Shown piece after piece: positions 32,582-42,883 of a stretch of 64,000 nt of DNA. How positions within the stretch are numbered: position 1 is the first letter of the stretch; every line of letters starts with the position of its first letter. Below the pieces are notes generated by a model. The model made no database searches and was not told the origin of the DNA. It worked only from the letters and a program-made list of their open reading frames with translations. Both the position numbers and the translations under genes were made by a program. The DNA comes from Phoma sp. XZ068. Taxonomy: Eukaryota; Ascomycota; Dothideomycetes; Pleosporales; Didymellaceae. The stretch is from the NCBI GenBank assembly GCA_004835665.1, contig RBKR01000021.1, forward strand, positions 310,001-374,000, written 5' to 3'.

Positions 32582-33695
32582 ATGGGTTTCGGCGACTTCA
32601 CGACGATATGCGAAAAGGCATCGATACCGCTGTGCGCCCTCGTGGGCCACCAGGAGATCAATGGCGGCGCCGGCATATCAACAAAGTGCTATGCACGAAC
32701 GATTGAGCTTGCGAACACGCTCATCTTCCAGGCAGCGAACGACTTCATGCACATTCTGGCCCTGATAATGACAGTCATCATGATAATACATGTCCGTTCC
32801 AAGTTCACTGCTGTCGGTATGTTGCCCAACGCAGCCATGGCTGGTCCAATACGAGACAAAACTGACGCGCTCGTCCAGGTCGCAAAGAAATCACGTCCTT
32901 CTTCTACATCTACTTCCTCCTCACCATCGTATCGCTCATCCTTGATGCCGGCGTCACTGCGCCTGGCTCTGCCCCGTATCCATACTTCGCCGCCGCTCAG
33001 AATGGTCTTGTTTCTGCGCTCTGCACCAGTTTGTTGATCAACGGCTTCGTGGGTTTCCAACTGTACGAGGACGGAACAACTTTGTCTGTCTGGCTGCTGC
33101 GATTGACCTCCCTTGCCATGTTCATTATTGGCGGTGCCATCTCCCTCCTCACTTTCAAGAACTGGGCCGGTCTGGAAGCTAAGAATCCCATCGGCATCTT
33201 CGTCGTTACCTATCTTGTCAACGCCATCTTCCTCTTCATCTACCTCGTTTGCCAGATCCTTCTCGTTCTCGGTACACTGGAGGACCGCTGGCCGATGGGC
33301 GACATCGTTTTTGGTGTCTTCTTCTTCGTTATTGGGCAGGTCATCCTGTACGTCTTCGGCGACACCATTTGCGACGGTGTCCAGCACTACCTCGACGGCT
33401 TGTTCTTTGCGACAATTTGCAACTTGCTTGCAGTTATGATGGTCTACAAGGTTTGTGGTCCCACACTACCCCATTCGTTCGCCTCCACTAACAAATCTAA
33501 AAATAGTACTGGGACTCAATCACACGCGAAGACCTCGAGTTCTCAGTCGGTGTCAAGCAGCACAACTGGGAGGTCAAAGAGCTTCTGCCAGAGGAGGACA
33601 AGCGTGGCACCGTCTACCAGGAATCCGAGTATGCTTCGTCGGTGTACCAGCAACCCTACCCTCGACACTCGCAGTACTCCAACCTGGGCCATTAA
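32582..33695 (+). CDS. CHS7: Chitin synthase export chaperone Chs7
   Basis: Three exons (32582-32816, 32879-33450, 33507-33695) with introns of 62 and 56 bases give 331 residues, the usual length. The start MGFGDFTTICEKASIPLCAL and the following YARTIELANTLIF are family signatures. Seven hydrophobic helices can be counted, for example FFYIYFLLTIVSLILDAGV, FVVTYLVNAIFLFIYLVCQI and GVFFFVIGQVILYVFGDTIC. The C-terminal cytosolic tail is YWDSITREDLEFSVG and onward. The protein is an ER membrane chaperone needed for ER exit of the class IV chitin synthase Chs3 and so for cell-wall chitin. The second intron uses a GTTTGT donor. Confidence 0.96.
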
Positions 33696-34660
33696 CCAAA
33701 TTTGGCAATTTTGTTTTCGCATTCGCTTCTCGAGCCTTCTTTGTATAAACGACTTATCAGCATGACGTGGAGTTAACGGCGCATTTGGGCCTGAGTACTA
33801 GACTCGTAATCTGCAGCAAGAGGAGGGGATATGGACAGTATTGACTTGATTAGCAAGTACCGACGTGTGGAGAAGTGATTGGGGAACACAGCACATGGTC
33901 ATGTGCTTTTTGTACCTCACAACAGGACTTGGACGATTACCATAGCTTATATATATCAGTAGTATAATATTCATTAGCCAATTGCGAGAATGCAGACACC
34001 ATCTGCACCAACGCACTCCGCCTCTTTTGCTCTACTTGCGTTGCCACGAACAGAGAGGCGCATTAATCAGGTCCTTCAATTCAATGCAATCGGCGCTGTT
34101 GTTCAGAAGCTGTGCATTTGTGACGGACTTGGCATCAACCTGGCAGGTCGTGTGCCTCGAGACGGGGTCGTTCTTTCCTCGACAACGCGTTCGAATACTG
34201 AGCCTCAGGGGGCTAGACCCTGGCTGTTCACCTACAGTCCCACTCCTCATCAACTTTTCGAGCTCGAATGCGGATACCACGGGTACATAAGTTTTGTGTC
34301 TCGTGCCGAGCTTAAAGCATGGCCCTTGAATCGGACCCGGCGCCGGAGCGAGCCTCAATCCAAGCTACAAACCAACATCCGTCATCAGCCACCGGGACTT
34401 CCGCATTAGGCAATACCGGCGCAAACACGCAACAACGCGCCCGCGATGCCAGCTCGCCTTTGCCGGATGTAGTACTTCCAGGGCACGGTGTGCAATTCCC
34501 AGCTACGGCTTTCCTTTTGACGTCGATACGGGCCACAAGGTACGCGTGTTGAGCGATTCAGACAGCCTCTGGTGCATGGCTGATGGCGCTCCGAAGCTCA
34601 ATGAGGGGTGACAAGCGGGGTCCGCGAGCTGGGTAAATCATGCGGGGGAGGATATATAGA

Positions 34661-34678
34661 CACGGCCATCCGGCCGTG
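34661..34678. repeat. 7-bp inverted repeat CACGGCC / GGCCGTG
   Basis: The arms at 34661-34667 and 34672-34678 are exact reverse complements around a 4-base spacer, directly after a TATATA run. It is a candidate operator or hairpin in the promoter of the kinase gene. Confidence 0.6.
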
Positions 34679-34687
34679 ATTGCGAGG

Positions 34688-34730
34688 TCTGGTACATTTT
34701 CTAAAATTCTTTGGTTCTCTGGTACATTTT
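34688..34730 (+). repeat. Two exact 13-base direct repeats TCTGGTACATTTT
   Basis: Copies at 34688-34700 and 34718-34730 are identical and start exactly 30 bases apart, about three helical turns. The bases between them are unrelated, so this is not a simple tandem array. They lie upstream of the dihydroxyacetone kinase start. Confidence 0.8.
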
Positions 34731-34807
34731 GCCTTGCCTGCTGCCTTACATACCAAGTAATTGAATCTTGGTGAGTACTGATAGTTCTCCTATAACCGTT
34801 TGTTTCT

Positions 34808-34857
34808 GTAAGTAAACATTCCTCTGCTCTTCGACTTGTCTTGCTGACGGTCTGCAG
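34808..34857 (+). other. Probable intron in the 5' leader of the DAK gene
   Basis: A GTAAGT donor at 34808, a GCTGAC branch site and a CTGCAG acceptor ending at 34857 outline a 50-base intron of the same form as the coding introns here. It lies 110 bases before the ATG. Confidence 0.5.
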
Positions 34858-34967
34858 ATACCCGACGCGACTTTGCATAGTTACTTGCAAAGCTATAGCC
34901 TAGCATTGAAGCGAAATCAACTGCGTCCCAAACAGCCAATACCTATACACCTCTCTACACCGCAATT

Positions 34968-36850
34968 ATGTCGAGGAAACACTTTTTCCCAAACCCTGAG
35001 GGCGTGGTTGTACACATGCTCAATTCCCTCGTCAAACGCAATTCCTTCATGGGCCTCGACGTAACAAACCGCGTCGTCTACAATACCGCACACCCTCCAA
35101 ACCAAGTCACCATCATCTCCGGCGGTGGCTCGGGTCACGAGCCGGCGTGGTCTGGCTTTGTTGGTGATGGCATGCTGTCAGCCGCTGTATGTGGCGACAT
35201 TTTTGCGTCGCCGAGCACGAAGCAGATCATGGCAGGCATCAGGAATGTACCTTCTAACGAAGGTGTCATTTTGTGTATCACGAACTACACGGGTGATATG
35301 CTACACTTTGGGCTGGCGAGGGAGAAGGGCCAGGCGCTGGGTTACAAGGTTGATGTCATCTGTATGGCTGAGGACGCAGCTCTGGGGCGAGAGAAAAGTG
35401 GAAAGGTTGGGAGAAGAGGATTGGCGGGCAATTTGCTCGGTAAGTAACTGGCTGCACAGGAGCGACTACGTTACTGACTGTTGCAGTGATTAAGCTATCC
35501 GGAGCGGCAAGTCAAAAGGGCTGGGCTTTCCAGCGAGTCCGCAAGATTGGTGAACTGGGCAACTCGCAATTGGTGACTATCGGTACAAGTCTGGATCACT
35601 GCCATGTGCCCGGTCGTGAAGCATTCGAGTCTGTACCAGATGATGCCTGTGTGGTCGGCATGGGAATCCACAACGAGCCGGTAAGAAAACATTAATTCGA
35701 CTCTCATCTGTAGGTTAGCTAATTGATCTAGGGTCTCCGAACAATCTCTCCAATGCCAGCACCCGAAGACATCATTAAAGAGATGCTGAAGTATCTCCTC
35801 GACCCCAAAGACACTGACCGCGCCTTCGTACCCTTCTCACCGTCCGACTCCATTGTTATGCTTGTCAACAACTTCGGTGGACTTTCGAACCTCGAATTCG
35901 ATGCCATGGTCAACATCGCCCTACAAGTCCTAGAATCAGATTACAACCTCAAGCCTATGCGCATCTATGCGGGCGTTCTCGAAACCTCACTGAACGGCCA
36001 AGGGTTCTCTATCACTCTGGGCAATATGACTGGTATGGCCAAGGGCATGGAATTGACAGACGACGAAGTCATTGAACTTCTTGACGCACCCACCAACGCC
36101 CCTGCATGGCCCAAGAACGGCTACCGACCCACCAACTACAGCAAGGAGACCGAAGAGCTCCGCAACAAGGCCAACGCTGCACACGAAAGCCAGAGCGGCC
36201 GAGACAAAGGACCCGCAACACCAGCCTCTCTCATCCCCGCGCTCAGGAAAGCATGCAACGACGCCCTTGCTGCCGAACCCAACATCACACAATACGACCT
36301 GCAAATGGGTGACGGCGACTGCGGAGAAGCCGTGGCCGGCGTATGCAAGAACATCCTCACGAATCTCGATGCCGTAGAGAAGAACCCACCAGCCGTACTC
36401 GCGCTTCTCGAAAGCGTAGGCGAGAACGTCGAAGACGTCGGTGGCTCGCTCGGCGCCATCCTGTCCATTCTCGTCACAGCATTCACCAACGCGCTCTCAT
36501 CCGCAACACTGAAGTCAAATGCCCCGCTGTCAATAGAGACTGTATCCGAAGCTGCATCACTTGCGCTCGAGAACCTGAAGAATTACACCTCGGCCCGGGA
36601 AGGCGACAGGACGGTCATGGACGTTCTCATTCCATTCATCAACACGCTGGCCGAGACGAAGGATCTGGGCAAGAGCGTACAAGTCGCGCAGCAAAAGGCG
36701 CAGGACACAGCTACGATGAAGGCTAAGTTTGGACGCGCGACGTATGTGGGTGATGGAATGGGTGAGGACAGGAGTAAGATCCCTGATCCCGGGGCCTACG
36801 CTGCGGGTGTGTGGCTGAAGGGTTTGGAAGATGGGTTCAGAGCAGCGTAA
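34968..36850 (+). CDS. DAK1: Dihydroxyacetone kinase (ATP-dependent, DhaK-DhaL)
   Basis: Three exons (34968-35439, 35487-35680, 35732-36850) with introns of 47 and 51 bases give 594 residues, normal for single-chain eukaryotic kinases. The DhaK half starts MSRKHFFPN and shows ISGGGSGHEPAWSGFVGDGM, NYTGDMLHFGLA and the His-containing SLDHCHVPGR segment where the family holds dihydroxyacetone. The DhaL half has the ATP-Mg motif GDGDCGEA and EDVGGSLGAILSIL, and ends AAGVWLKGLEDGFRAA. It phosphorylates dihydroxyacetone (and glyceraldehyde) in the cytosol, feeding glycolysis and detoxifying dihydroxyacetone. The motifs are complete, so the enzyme should be active. Confidence 0.95.
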
Positions 36851-37011
36851 TGATTTTTTTGGCTTAGACTTTGGGGAAATGAGTGTACATATGTGCGTCG
36901 TGTCCTAGCGTTGTTTGCGTTTGGGTTTATCATTTGTTGCATACACGGTTTGCAAAATCACTGCAGATACAATTTTTCACACTCTGGCTCACGGAGTTTG
37001 AATGACTATTG

Positions 37012-38106
37012 CTAAGGATCTCCTGGGAATTGAGCGCCGCCCTGCCTTCTTACTTCATCCAGTAACTCCATAATCCTCACTGTTTCCTTCCAAGGCATTG
37101 TCTGATTCTCCCTTCTCCCAGCTGCAATGTCTATTGCTACAGCTTCAGCTTCGTAGAAAAGGCCAAAACCAGGCATGAGAAATTCATGTCTTTCGCCTTC
37201 ATTCGTACCCTTCTCGTACACAACAAAAGCATCTGGGCGAGAAGCATATTCGCCTTCAATGCTGATATGCCCTTTACTTCCCTCGATGCGACAGAATTCT
37301 CTACTCGGGCTCTTGAAGTTACTCGTCGATGTGCAAATGGCTTGCTGACCTGTCGACGGACAATAAAGAATAACCGTGGATGCAACATCAACACCCTCTT
37401 GGAGAGTTTGCACAGCTTTAATCTGCAGGTTGTCCACTTCTCCAACTTCCGAGCCCGTCACGCGGTCCTCGAGAGCGAGCAATCCCCAAGTGACACTATA
37501 TATCCCAATATCCAAAAGACTTCCCGCGCCCAACTCCACATTCCTCAACCGGCTGTCCATGCTCTTAGTCAGGATATCATGTACCCGGCCAAAATCCGCA
37601 AACACCCTGCAAACATCCCCAATGATTTTCTCCTCGTGTAAGAGTCGTTGCAATTTCATCGTCAGCGGGAAAAACCGTGTCCACATGGCCTCCATGATGA
37701 AAACACCCTTCTCTTGCGCTGCGTGAAATACCTCCCTCGCATCCTGCGCATTCAGGGTAAACGTCTTTTCACAAAGGACGTGCTTCCCCGCGTGAATCGC
37801 GTTTAAACATTGCTCCTTGTGGAACGCGTGCGGAGTGCCAACATATACAATATCAACATTCCGGTTTCTATACACAGCGTCATACCCAGCGTAGACTTCG
37901 GGGAGAGGGTCAATTCCGGGGAGGTTGTTGTTTACAAACGCGACACCCTTGGCTTTGCTGGATGATCCAATGGCGGTGATGATGTGCTGTGCTTTTGCGT
38001 CTGGGCGGGAGAGATTAAGGTCCTGTACGAAGAAGGAACTTATTGCACCTGTGCCGATGATGCCCCAGCGGAGTATGGGGATTGGTGACTTGTGATTGGT
38101 TGGCAT
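37012..38106 (-). CDS. Gfo/Idh/MocA oxidoreductase (dihydrodiol or D-xylose dehydrogenase type)
   Basis: A single exon encodes 364 residues. The N-terminal Rossmann fold opens with LRWGIIGTGAISSFFVQDL (the GxGxxS nucleotide loop). The catalytic lysine lies in VLCEKTFTLNAQDA, where Thr replaces the Pro of the usual EKP motif. The substrate domain follows (EAMWTRFFPLTMKLQRLL, GAGSLLDIGIYSV), which is the signature of the dimeric dihydrodiol dehydrogenase/NADP D-xylose dehydrogenase group. Probable role: NADP-dependent oxidation of a sugar or trans-dihydrodiol in the cytosol. The substrate cannot be read from sequence. It is convergent with the kinase gene, with 161 bases between their stops. 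Confidence 0.88.
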   Translation of the reverse strand: MPTNHKSPIPILRWGIIGTGAISSFFVQDLNLSRPDAKAQHIITAIGSSSKAKGVAFVNNNLPGIDPLPEVYAGYDAVYRNRNVDIVYVGTPHAFHKEQCLNAIHAGKHVLCEKTFTLNAQDAREVFHAAQEKGVFIMEAMWTRFFPLTMKLQRLLHEEKIIGDVCRVFADFGRVHDILTKSMDSRLRNVELGAGSLLDIGIYSVTWGLLALEDRVTGSEVGEVDNLQIKAVQTLQEGVDVASTVILYCPSTGQQAICTSTSNFKSPSREFCRIEGSKGHISIEGEYASRPDAFVVYEKGTNEGERHEFLMPGFGLFYEAEAVAIDIAAGRRENQTMPWKETVRIMELLDEVRRQGGAQFPGDP

Positions 38107-38990
38107 GGTGTTGGGTGGTGTGTTTGTAGGTAGCGTTGGCTGTTATACACATACGCTGTAGAAAGGCTTGAACTGATGATAGACAGTGAGCATATAAAGA
38201 ACCATAAAGAACACACAGAGAGACCAATTTTGTAGGTTGTAGAGCAGGTTGGTTGGCCACTTAGCAGAATCAGGTTGCCTAGGTACGGAGAGCTTTCACC
38301 CGAGAGCGGAACAATACACTAAACGTAAGAGGTTATCGTCTGTGCGCCTGCCGCCTTAACTTGCTGATGCAGACTCGTGCCGTAATCACTGCTTAGTTGC
38401 ATGTGTCGTTGAACTCATTTCCTGTAATGAGTGTCAAGTCATGCATCTCTCAATATTGGCCTTCCCATTTTGGCCTCTGTTGGTATTCGCAACCCATCTG
38501 GCATCTTCAACATGCTCGTTGAGTCCAATGCCTTTGCATTCCAGAGCCTGGTTAGCCACCATCATTCCTTCCTCATCATTGCCATAGTCCATGACTATAA
38601 AGCAAGGACCGGATACAGGCTGCTTTCGCAGTGTGAGAGTTTTGACACTTTACTTCTTAGATCGGTTCATATAACCTCACCCGTGCCAAACTCGTCTCGA
38701 AAAACTCCTGCATAAGGAGCTATTGCTGCGGCAGATTTGCGGTAGATTGGCCCTCTTTCAAATGATTGAGTCTAACAGGCAAGAATGTAACTCTGGCTGC
38801 CAAGTTTGCGCCTGAGATGGGCGTACCAAAGCTGTCAACAGAGCACGGATACTGACAGCTTATACAATTTGGAGCACCAGGTCTGGAGTCGAAGTTGAAG
38901 TTGCCAATTTAGTAATGATTATATTATGGTCTAGTCGTAAAATAAGAGATTGTTGGGGTATCAAGTCGTAAGGGCGCCAAATATGAGATC
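38107..38990. other. Gap between the oxidoreductase and the CFEM receptor genes
   Basis: It contains the oxidoreductase promoter and the receptor 3' flank. One open frame (38431-38715 plus) has no motif. I see no RNA gene or strong repeat. Confidence 0.45.
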
Positions 38991-40802
38991 TTAGTGTCGG
39001 TCTAGAACAGCAAACGCACGACTCCACGGTCCTGAGATACGCTGATCGCGGGTCCTCTCGGGCGGCATCAGATCTGTCTCGCTTCCATTCTGGCTCGTCC
39101 TGTTCGCACTGTCTGTCATTGTCCTCTGGGACGATGTCATTGTTGATTCAAACTGTGTTGATCTCACGGCGTTTGTGGGTGCGTTCGTCATCGTGCTGTG
39201 CGGTCTATCGTGCATGTAGTATTCTTCTACATCGTTGAGGCTCTTTTCGAAGTGAGCGGGCGCCGGGGACCGAGTAGACACTAGAGTGCTTTGGTCTGAA
39301 ATTTTTGAACTCTTCCAGTCCCAAGCTGGTGTTGCGGGTGGACTCGTAAAGCCAAGTGAGGAGATGAGCCTTGTTTTCAGGGATTTGCACCAGCGACCAA
39401 ATCTGCTGAAGCTGCCGGAGTCCTGCGAGTTCCTCTCAGAGGTCGAGCGCAATGGTGGTATGATCTTCTCGACGAGCGGGCGAAGGGGCAACAGGTTGCC
39501 ACAGATGCATGCAGACAGGATCTCTATCAGAGACCACTTGATGACATCGACGTTGTCCCAGGTCGCGTCATATGAATTCGAATACTTCAGAACGTACTTG
39601 AGGCGTACTATACTAGTGATGGATGCGCTGGTAGTAGTCAGTATATATTCGAGCAGAGTCGAAGATGGGAGAATGCTTACAAAGAACCCACACTAATCAG
39701 AAACATAACGCCGGCTTTCTTCTTTGTGCCCATCTGCAGTTTCCAAACAAGAGGCAATGGAAGAAGCAGGATGATGAAGTCTTCCACGATGCTGAGGCCG
39801 GCACCAGTGAACCCAATGGCAGTCGATACGGGCAAACATTTTGCATCTGTAATCGTCTTGTCCCAGATAGCCCTAACAGGCCAACACTGAAAGACAACAA
39901 GAAGGAAGAATACCAATCCATGCACGAACATAAAAGCTACCATCCCGCGCACACTCCATCTAAACCACTTGATAAATTCTGGAAAGAGACGGGAGTACAA
40001 CGCAAGAACAGCGACTTTGGAGAAGACTTGAACTGCGATATAGAGCATCTGGCAAACATAAAAAAGCTTGAGGATCTGAACAGCATTTGCAGTCGGCACA
40101 TTCCAGTAGTGAAAGCCAAAACCGTTGAGCGACATCTCAAGTATGATAATCGACACTGTAATAAGTAGTACCTGCACGTGTCAGCTCAGCGCTACTCAGA
40201 ATGTATTCTCTACTTACGGCAGCAATGATCGCATATGCATCGTCACGCCAGAGGCGCCGGGTCTTTATCCACCTCGAGTAAAGGCGTAGGAAGAGGAATA
40301 TCGTCGCCAGGACAATGGTAATAATTGAAGCTCTCTCCAGCTCATCCGACCGAGACTCCTTCGGATATGCTTCGCAAAGTCCGCTCGCGAATACAGCCAC
40401 CTCTGCAACAAATTTTGTCAGTTAGCGTCATAAGTGCCCGACAACATTCACTGACGATTCTGTTCAAGGAACCCGCAAGACTTCTGAACACATTTGGATA
40501 GTGCTGCCTGCAGTGTGATGTTTGTGCAAGCACATGGAGCTAGGTCCTCAGCATTCGTCATTGGGCAACCGCCGGAGGTGAAAACGTCTTCCATCACACA
40601 TGACACCTGGAAGTCATCAGCTGGGTGGCTTCAACGCGAATTCAAAAATCCTTACCGAACACTCTGGAATCATGCCTAGCATGGAGACCACTGAGGTCGT
40701 TGACGTGATGTTCGTCAATGCCATTGTCGTTGCGAAGAGCAAGAACTTCGGTAGTAGCAGTCGAAGTGCCAACATCTTGAAGGACAAGATGCTGTGAAAC
40801 AC
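38991..40802 (-). CDS. CFEM-domain seven-helix receptor, Pth11-like
   Basis: Five exons (40656-40802, 40456-40606, 40218-40402, 39681-40171, 38991-39627) joined by introns of 49, 53, 46 and 53 bases give 536 residues. A hydrophobic N-terminus (LLLPKFLLFATTMA) serves as signal peptide. The CFEM domain has all eight cysteines (PEC, VSC, GGC, APC, AC, SKC, KSC, GLC). Seven membrane helices of the fungal rhodopsin-like family follow, for example ITIVLATIFLFLRLYSRW, YIAVQVFSKVAVLALYSRLF and FVHGLVFFLLVVFQCWPVRA. The cytosolic tail of about 150 residues is Ser/Thr-rich. CFEM receptors of this class sense surface or host cues in moulds (Pth11 in rice blast) at the plasma membrane. The ligand is unknown. 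Confidence 0.92.
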
Positions 40803-42883
40803 AAGCCAGGGTTATGTTGCAGCTGTTATAAACCAGGGTCAAGGACCAGGGTCATCGAGCCGTCCCTTACATATGTACGAACTGTGGGCGCGAGCGATCA
40901 ATGTCAGTGCGCAAACCAGGGTTGACGAACACATGCTAATGCCAAAAGGAGCACGTCCCCGGAAAATGCGACTGACTAGTTGAACGGAAGCTGTGATCTG
41001 CTTTGGTTTATCGACAGTAACATATCCCTGCAACTGAAAGTTCAATCGCAAACTGCGCATAACACAATGTCTAGCAACCTACTGCAAAAAAACTGTTGCA
41101 TGCGACCTTTGATTTGGTCCTGATGACAAAAGAGACTTGTTTATGACGTGAGGCTGCCGTTTGGCAGTTAGAGGTGGCTTGCAGCATTGAACGGGCGCCC
41201 GCTAGACGAAAGGGTTAAAAGTCGGCTCTTGGACGCACGACTCGACACTTGCCATGGGTCTTGCCTGCGCTATGCCTGCTTTCGTGGTCCATTTTGGTTC
41301 GGAGCCTTCTCCGGCTTCCAAAGCAGTCGCGGTCGCAAGAGAGCGCTTGGTCCGCCCATGACATTGTACAACCAAAGAATTCAAGGAATAGCTATCCGGG
41401 GCAGCTGTGTCGCCTTGTCTTCAGGTAGTAGCGCGCAGAACGGTAGCTGTACTGTGGATGAGCCGAGGTTGGGCCTTTTTGGAAATACGAACCCACGGTC
41501 AAACTTTATTCAAAAGGTTAGCAAAATTCTGATTTGCTACAAAGGCGGAATAACGCTTCAAAGGCGGAATATAGATGGTCGAACCTCGAAATGGAAAGGG
41601 TATGCACCTTAGCCACGCGCATGTAAGCAAGCGAGACGACGGTTTGTTGATACCGGCCGCTACGGCTAAAAGAACATGGCCGGAGTCTAGATGGCTTGAA
41701 CTCAATTGGCGTCTCCCTAGTGCAGATGATAAGAGATGAAACTGCCGAGGCTGGGCTGCAGGGTGCAGAGTATTCCCCGGTAGATCACATCTCACATTAC
41801 TGCATACAAGTGGCATCAAACATGCCACCTGTAACCGCCCCCGAGCCCTCACTGCCCATTATGGATTTGGAGTCGCATATGCATACCTAAGTAACTTTAT
41901 GGATGGTCTCCTGAAGGGTACGTATTGAGATCTGTCGTATCTCAAAGTCGACTGGATACCGATGCTGTTAGCAGAACCAGAATGAGGAGCATTCACGCCT
42001 GTTCCTTGCAGCACTCCCGTCAAGCTAACACATGCTAGCGCCAGCGACTAGCACGTGTAGGTGTTCGTTCTTCTCGGCTACCCCATCTCCAAAACTACCA
42101 AGTTTGATCAGAGTCAGGGGAAATGCGCAGCGCTGTGATCGTCAGCAACGCTGTCACTTTGACGACATTCTGAAATGGTATAAACACAGTTGCAGACACT
42201 AAGACCACGATGTACCGAAGGCAACTGCCGATTTTTTTCATTAGAGATGATTGGATTGGGTTATTTGACTTCAGGGTGATTTTAATAGCTAAAGCAAGTC
42301 CTGTTTTCTTATTGGAGCATGCTCTCATCGCATCTTGCCGTTGCTGCTGACACCATCGTGTGCAGGGCTGGATTGAGCAGTCGGGCTTGTTGCATTACGG
42401 TGATCGTACAGGTTGGGAAGCTTTCTTGCACTGACATGAAGATCTGCCCATATCGACGGAGAGCATAAATCTAATCCGGGGTTAACGTTTTAGATTAGCC
42501 GTTGATGTAAGCTGCAAGGCACTGGTTCTGCATATGCCAAGATAGAGGCGTCAAGCCGATGCATCTCTCGTAGGAGATTTACGCCTGCAGTTTATCAATA
42601 TTCAGAGGACTATGAATAGTGCGCGCCTTCCTGAACCGCGGATTTTCGTGTGGAGACCTTCGTTGACTGCAACGGCATATGCAGCCGATCTGAGTTGTTT
42701 CTCGCCTGAAGCATACTGGTGAAAAATATCATCAATCAAATTAGAGCAGATTGTTGAATCCATATACCTATGTGCAGAAGAAACTGCCTTCCGTGTGCAA
42801 GCCTTGTGATCCCATGCTCTTATCCTGAAATGCGTAGCTAAAGCGATGCATACAATCATTCAACTTTGCGCCCTCATGAGCCC
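40803..42883. other. 2.1-kb gene-free region
   Basis: I find no recognisable coding region, tRNA or transposon motif. The longest frame (41187-41612 plus) has no family signature. A 13-base unit occurs twice 19 bases apart at 41540-41571. The composition is not strongly AT-rich, so it is not an obvious RIP-degraded repeat. Confidence 0.45.
41540..41571. repeat. Two 13-base copies of CAAAGGCGGAATA
   Basis: Copies at 41540-41552 and 41559-41571 are identical, 19 bases start to start. It is a small local duplication in a gene-free region. Confidence 0.7.

Larger units (their letters stand above)
33696..34967. other. 1.27-kb region upstream of the dihydroxyacetone kinase gene
   Basis: Open frames on both strands (for example 33990-34409 plus and 34032-34358 minus) have no recognisable motif. 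The right part looks regulatory: TATATA near 34653-34658, a 7-bp inverted repeat at 34661-34678, two exact 13-base direct repeats 30 bases apart (34688-34730), and a probable 50-base intron in the leader (34808-34857). Confidence 0.5.

Noticed and set aside
32689..33387. Minus-strand 232-codon acidic frame opposite CHS7
   Set aside because: It is the antisense shadow of hydrophobic helices and introns. The CHS7 reading is unambiguous.
33990..34409. Plus-strand 139-codon frame starting with ATG
   Set aside because: Its composition looks random, it overlaps frames on the other strand, and it has no family motif.
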